A stretch of 64,000 nt of DNA from Glycine soja (Eukaryota; Streptophyta; Magnoliopsida; Fabales; Fabaceae). Below, in pieces: positions 58,845 through 64,000 of this stretch. The notes beneath the pieces were generated by a model. That model was given only the letters and a program-made list of their open reading frames with translations. It did no database searches and was not told the origin of the DNA. How positions within the stretch are numbered: position 1 is the first letter of the stretch; every line of letters starts with the position of its first letter. The position numbers and the translations under genes are program-made. The stretch covers positions 15,470,201 through 15,534,200 of the forward strand of contig NC_041011.1 in assembly GCF_004193775.1 (NCBI RefSeq), given 5' to 3'.

Positions 58845-58965
58845 CAACATCGGTTTTCAATAAAAAAAATCGATGTTAACAAAATGATGTTAACGTTAAC
58901 ATCGGTTTTCTAGAAGAAAACGATGTTAACTTATCATACATAAACATCGGTTTTCAAGGATTTAT
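58845..58965 (-). repeat. Outer CACTA 5' subterminal palindromes
   Basis: Three AACATCGGTTTTC-type motifs with partners (ATCGATGTTAAC, AACGATGTTAAC) and one unpaired copy at about 58945. Confidence 0.65.
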
Positions 58966-59201
58966 TTTGGGTTTTATTTTTATTTGTAGTTTCAAATACT
59001 TTATATTTAATATTTATGAAGGTGACACGATAAACAGAAAACATGCCACCACAATAAGAATCATAAGTGACATGTTGGGACAAGTGTCAAAAAAGAAAAA
59101 GAAAAACACTTAAAATGTTCAAATAGTATAGAACTACTGAAATATATATTTCATATTAAGATTTTTAAGGCAGATGGTTGTGATTGCAAGTAAAGGACCA
59201 C

Positions 59202-59224
59202 TTTTTGTAGTGTCACTACAAAAA
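59202..59224. other. Palindromic junction of two CACTA-type termini
   Basis: 11-bp arms TTTTTGTAGTG (59202-59212) and CACTACAAAAA (59214-59224) separated by one T. Each arm looks like a CACTA-type end, pointing in opposite directions. Probably the right end of the outer element beside the left end of another, unidentified element. Confidence 0.6.
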
Positions 59225-60724
59225 CATTTGATTAATTTTGAAAATCTCACACAATAGATTCGCTACGTACATATAAGCACTAAAAGGAGTTATCAAGTAT
59301 GATGTAGAAAAAAGGAAAAAAAAGGATTAAATTATCTCTAATGGTATTAAATATATTATATTAATAGTATTAATTATTGTAATCAGTTTTTCAAATGTAG
59401 TTTTCTTTTAATGATTTATTAAATGATATATTTTATATTATTAAATTCATATAATTAAATTCTTATTAATTTCACATTAATCGCTTTTTTATATAAAATA
59501 AGTAAATAAAAAAGTATGTAAAATAATTATAATTAGAGATTGAATATAGCTATTGATATAAATGGATCTCATTCATAATCTTCAATTGTGGTGGGTGTAC
59601 ATCCACCACTCATGTATTTCATGAAAAAAAATCCTGTCTCATACAAACAATATTATACACAATATAGGGTATATATTGAATTGGATTGTATCAATCACAA
59701 GTACATCTTTAATATCATCAGAAAAATAGAATCACAGTTAAATTAACATCATCACCAATGTGATTAGAATGATAAAAAACCTAACAAATAAAACCCAAGA
59801 CATCACATGATAATTAGAAAAATACAATAACAATAATGAATAGAAATATTAAAAATTAGATATACATAAATTAATATTATATACACAGAAAAATATGTAC
59901 AAAGAACATTTTAGTTGATCAAGCAAATATCATAATTTTTGCCTTAATCGGAACCTATCAAATCCAATTGTGATTGAAAAATCACAATGCTGCAAAAGAA
60001 TAAATTATTCTGCATTATGAAACATTGTCAATGATCTGGCACAAACATGCATCACGGTCATCAATTAACAATGTTAGTTGTCAACAATGAAAACTTGAAA
60101 CAAAAAAAATCATTAGCTTGCTCTTAATTTAATTAAGCAGTTTAAATGCTTATGGTAAGTTGATAGCAAAAGATTAGTTCCCATTTCAGTATTTTCTTTT
60201 AATCAAATCAACACAGTAACTCGTGTTTGTGTTCCTTTACAAGTGAAAATATTTTGTACCTTGCTAATACCCCTGTCACCAATTCAGGTAGAAGATATCA
60301 ACCTATTTCATACCTTGTACATGACGGTGCTCAAGGTGGCATTGTCGTCAGTCCCGATTTATTGTTTTTGAATTATTATGGCAATAGTCACAAGAGTAGG
60401 AGAAGGTATGGTCTTGTTTTTCAGATAAAAAAAATATAATAAGTAGAGGGCTTTAATGGAACAATGTGCAAAGGGTATTTAATGGTCTCTTAAATGATAG
60501 AATTTGGCTAAAAAACAATAAAGATAAAATTGCCAATTTTATCCTTTAACAATAGAATTTGGCTAAAATATTGATCAACACATTGCTAGTAGGGAATGTA
60601 GTCTCCCTAGAAGGTCGTTTCCATTCGAAAAAGTGTACTCCTTTGAAAAAAAATGGACACAGATGACTTTTTTTGGTCAAGTTTGGTCAATCTTGCACTG
60701 CAGGATCCTCTTCGGGGTGGAGAA
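59225..60724. other. AT-rich intergenic sequence
   Basis: No recognisable gene. An open frame at 60227-60439 (QPISYLVHDGAQGG) contains a stretch bounded by TTCAG and a GT (about 60289-60406), but no family is recognised. The final 21 bases read in frame with sequence beyond the solo LTR. Confidence 0.45.
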
Positions 60725-62190
60725 TGTTGGATCGAGTGGCCTCGAAATAATTAAGAAGGGGGGTTGAATTAATTATGAACGGGTCCTGACTAATTAAAAA
60801 ACTTATCATTCTTAATGTTACTAGATTCAATTTGGTTTTACTACTAAGTTATGAGAAAGTAAGGAATCGAAACAATAACTTAGATAAAAGTAAAGCGTAA
60901 ATAAAAAGTGCACAGCGGAAATTAATGAGTGTAGGGAAGAAGGAAACAAACACAAGTTTTTATACTGGTTCAGCAACAACCCATGCCTACATCCAGTCTC
61001 CAAGCAACCACCAGTTCTTGAGATTTCCTTTAACCTTGTAAAATCCTTTACAAGCAAAAAGCCACAAAGGATGTACCCTCCCTTGTTTTCTTTGAAACAC
61101 CAAGTCGATGTACGCTCCACTTGAACTAATCCATAAGAGATGTACCGTCTCTTGTTCTCAGTATTACAACCCAAGTAGATGTACGCTCTACTTGTACCAC
61201 AATGGATGTACACTCCAATGTGTTAAGACAAAGAATTCTTAGGCGGTTAGTCCCTTGAATCTTTGTAAGGGGAAACAAAAGATATCACAGGCGGTTAGTC
61301 CTTTGAATTCTTTTAGCAAAAGGGAGAAGGAAGAATCAAAAGAATTCTCAGGCGGTTAGTCCTTTGAATTCTTTTGGCAAGAGGGAGAAGGAAGAAAAGA
61401 TAGCACACTTTTGTTTTCTGCAGAATTTCCACTTGCAGGAAAAACAAAGTTTTGAAACCAAAGTTTAGAAAGCATTTTTGGCAAGAGTTTTTGCAAAGAA
61501 AAAACAATGGGCAATGGTCAGAAAAGATTTGAAAGAGATATGTGTTTTTTGGATGCTTGTAAAATGCGTGCCAAGGTCTTACTTTTATAGACTCTTCATG
61601 TCTGGTAAAAAAAAACCATTGGAAGAGTTATGACTTTTGAGAAAATTATGTTAAGAGTTATAACTCTTAACTTTTTCTTCAAAACTATTCATTGGTAATC
61701 GATTACCACAATGGTGTAATCGATTACACAATGTATTTTACGAAAAGTTGTGACTCTTCACAATTGGATTTGAATTCCAACGTTCAGATTCACTTGTAAT
61801 CGATTACTAATATAGTGTAATCGATTACACTATTTGAAAATAATTTTGGAACGTTACAAATCATTTGAAAACATTTTTAAAACCAATCTGGTCACTGATA
61901 ATCGATTACTGCCAACTTGTAATCGATTACCAGAGAGTAATCACTTAGGTAACTTTAGAAAATTTGAGAAAATTCTTTTATAAAATAAAATTGTGCTATT
62001 TGGTTTTTGAAAAAATATTTTAATACTTATCCTATATGAAGTCTTGACTTGTTTCTTCTTGATTTCTTCTCTTGAATCTTGAACCTTGAATTGAATTCTT
62101 GATGCTTGATCTTGAAGTCTTGAATCAATCACTTGGGCTTTTGGCATCATCAACATTGCTTGGTTCATCATCATGAAGCTTGCTTCTACA
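60725..62190 (-). mobile_element. Solo LTR with TAATCGATTA palindromes
   Basis: 1466 bp, TGTTGGATCGAG...CTTCTACA, flanked by perfect target duplication GAGAA (60720-60724 and 62191-62195). Internal features: six copies of TAATCGATTA(C) at about 61697-61931, three copies of GGCGGTTAGTCC(T/C)TTGAAT with following purine-rich unit (61230-61390), and several GATGTAC(G/A)CTC units (61070-61215). Orientation is tentatively minus because CTATAAAAGTAAG on that strand (about 61580-61592) resembles a TATA box. Similar LTRs are common in soybean from memory; no family name is assigned. Confidence 0.88.
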
Positions 62191-62195
62191 GAGAA

Positions 62196-63183
62196 GATTC
62201 ATCCTCAGATCTAAAGCCATCTCATCATCAGAAGAAGCATTACCACAATAAGGAATTTAACATTGAAAGCATCAGAACTATGAATATGACTCGATTTTGC
62301 TAGCAATAAGCTAGTTGTATTAATGAGTGGGTAAAGCTACAAAATTGAGTCTCCCAATGTTTGATATAAGTTTTGTAAGACCATCTTTAATTCGAGCAAG
62401 TGGCTTAAAGGTGTAAATGCACAGTCCTTCCAAGCAAGCAACTCAAAGGTGTAACACCATCTTAGAATTTCGTATGAGCATCTTCATTGAAAATGGAAGA
62501 CTTGAACGAAAATGGTTGGCTTGCTCCTCATTGTTCTCGGAATAGATAAGGATCTATATAATAAGCACAATGTATGAAGGATGGAAAAACTCCAATTTAT
62601 GTAATCCCAGGTTAAGACTTGTAGTTCACACTAATCAATGACTAAGAAGCAAGAACCAAGCCATGGTTACAGAAAGGATATAGAAAAAATGAATTTCTAG
62701 TCTTCCTTTGAAGAGAATAAGCAGATTGAGAGAGAATTGACAATAACAGATGAAGTCAATATGGTGAATGATACTATTAATACCATATTAATACCAATAA
62801 TTATAAACTTAACAGAGAAAATTTTTCTCCATTATGTAATTGTTGGTAAAATGATGCGAGAATGATTAGAAGTGTTGATCTCACATTTTATAAACAAACT
62901 TTCACAATTAGTGATAAAAGAAATAGAAAAATTGAATATTGAATATTGAAATAAAAAATTCTTACCAATTCCAACTAAATGTGTAGTTGCAAATTATCAT
63001 CTAAAGTTCAAGCATTTATGACATGTTTGATTCTCATTCTAGTTGTAAATTGAGGAACTGAAAAATATGGAAAAGTTTAACAAGAAATTTGAGGCAACAA
63101 CAAAATCAAAATGGCATAATAATTAAACAACAATTAGAGGCATCCCAATATATAGTTTAAGATTGTCTCGTCATTGGTCAATA
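62196..63183. other. Intergenic, no gene recognised
   Basis: AT-rich. The first 108 bases continue an open frame from 60704-60724 to TAG 62301 and could be the end of a last exon. Nothing else supported. Confidence 0.45.
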
Positions 63184-63730
63184 TTAATTAGTTCCAGAGC
63201 TTTTATTTGTCATACGACGTTTCTTACGCAGCTCTATAATGACCTGGATACAAGCAAAAAAGACCAGTAGTTACAAACAAGATATATTAACAAATTATTA
63301 CATGGTATCTCAAACTCAGAAGTAAACTATAAGTTCAGGTTATAAAAAAGTAAATATACACTAATTAAGAATAAAAAAGTAGCTTATCATACATCAATGT
63401 CATTAGAAGCTCTAATTAGTAAAGTTTTTCTTTTCTTTGTTGTAGATGTTGAACTCTCTCCCGCTACTGTCTCTTTCTTTTTTACCGAAGTAGTCTTCTT
63501 AGAACTATTAATGCAAAAGTTAAAGATATATAGTTGATCAGAAATTAAATATACACTAAAAAGTATAAAAATGACTAAATTTATTAGTAGTACTCTAGTA
63601 AATAAATAGGAGGATTATTAAAAAAATTTATACCTTGTTTTTAATGCTTCTTGAACCTCGTTTATGTCTGTTTGTTTTGCCTTGTTTTTTGAAACCTCAT
63701 CTTTCTCCAAATCTTCAAATTCAACACATC
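63184..63730 (-). pseudogene. 3' end of an unidentified spliced gene (minus strand), runs off window
   Basis: Three consecutive exons with GT/AG borders and matching phase: exon ending at 63634 (EFEDLEKDEVSKNKAKQTDI), exon 63504-63393 (KKTTSVKKKETVAGESS, then KRKTLLIRASNDID), and exon 63243-63184 (VIIELRKKRRMTNKSSGTN then TAA). Frame is continuous across both introns. Near 63735 the first exon appears to need a one-base shift to join ENDLD, so it may be a pseudogene or carry an error. Highly charged, Lys-rich C-terminal tail, nuclear-localisation-like; no domain recognised. An RPA- or transposon-related gene is possible but unproven. Confidence 0.5.
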
Positions 63731-64000
63731 CAAATCATTTTCACTGAGCAAATTAACTCATTCTAAAAGTGTAATAAATTCAATATTATAAAAACTTTAT
63801 AAGATAGTAATCAATTATGGTCCCATATTCATTGAATTTGTAAGCATCATAATTTATCAAGAATAAAGAGCAATATTTAGCAAGACCATTATAAATGGAA
63901 TGTGGATGTTATCTGAATTAACAATTTGTGAAATAACATGTATAAAGGAAGGTATACATTTGTTCTATAATCAACGCTCAAACAAAATTACTCACACCTA

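Larger units (their letters stand above)
17816..59212 (-). mobile_element. Outer CACTA element (minus strand), split by the inner CACTA
   Basis: Left end CACTACTAGAAAATAAGC at 17816, then its subterminal palindromes to 18112. The element resumes at 56313 after the inner CACTA. Sequence at 56313-56345 on the minus strand (TTAATTTTTGGGTTT) matches the inner element's own sequence just before its array (CAATTTTGGGTTTACT, about 55559), so gene-to-array order is conserved across the insertion. It carries a minus-strand Ulp1-type pseudogene (56530-57660), a leader-like stretch (58550-58825) and further palindromes (58845-58965). The right end is taken as the TTTTTGTAGTG at 59212, but no matching 3-bp duplication was found, so that boundary is uncertain. 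No TNP2 gene remains: deletion derivative. Confidence 0.6.

Noticed and set aside
1..64000. tRNA, rRNA or organellar insert
   Set aside because: No cloverleaf, rDNA or plastid/mitochondrial gene blocks seen; the only tRNA-like matches are retrotransposon primer binding sites.

Overview
This is plant nuclear DNA, most likely from a legume and probably Glycine. That call rests on the types and families of transposable elements (Athila, Tork-like copia, CACTA with AACATCGGTT arrays, L1 LINEs, Helitron ends), the AT-rich intergenic sequence and plant-type gene fragments. It is inference, because no species-diagnostic single-copy gene is present. I see no intact host gene, rRNA, tRNA or CRISPR array.

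Layout. 1-2427: right part of a degenerate Helitron with RPA1-like remnants and a clear 3' hairpin/CTAG terminus. 2470-2561: fragment of a beta-1,3-galactosyltransferase gene. 2660-3182: two broken CACTA termini. 3354-7971: complete but dead Ty1/copia element (TSD GTTAG). 8726-9621: solo LTR (TSD CTAGA). 10198-15545: young non-autonomous LTR element on the minus strand (element A, TSD GTACA) with one condensed gag-pol ORF of 569 codons. 15551-17815: largely unexplained intergenic sequence.

17816 to about 59212 is one nested stack. The outer layer is a minus-strand CACTA element. A second CACTA (18125-56312, plus strand, TSD AAA) is inserted into its 3' subterminal region. The inner CACTA carries a TNP2-type transposase gene in three pieces, a second gene (Transposase_24 plus Ulp1-like), a captured Patellin (SEC14) fragment and a long inverted repeat. 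It has itself received three 5'-truncated L1 LINEs, a 15-kb Athila element (27670-42648, TSD CATAC) and element B (43175-49556, TSD GATAC). Element B in turn holds a solo LTR of the element A family (45076-45908, TSD ATTTG).

The Athila element contains a 4.6-kb direct tandem duplication of its pol/3' region. The two units are almost identical, except for a run of single-base deletions around the junction. It is either a very recent rearrangement or an assembly artefact.

59225-64000: AT-rich sequence, a solo LTR (60725-62190, TSD GAGAA) with TAATCGATTA palindromes, and the spliced 3' end of an unidentified minus-strand gene near the right edge.

The transposon genes work as modules. The CACTA genes would encode a transposase and an accessory protein acting on the subterminal palindromes. 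The Athila and copia polyproteins would encode capsid, protease, reverse transcriptase/RNase H and integrase. Elements A and B lack catalytic RT residues and must depend on enzymes supplied in trans. Nearly every coding unit carries stops or frameshifts; the only uninterrupted ORF of note is that of element A.
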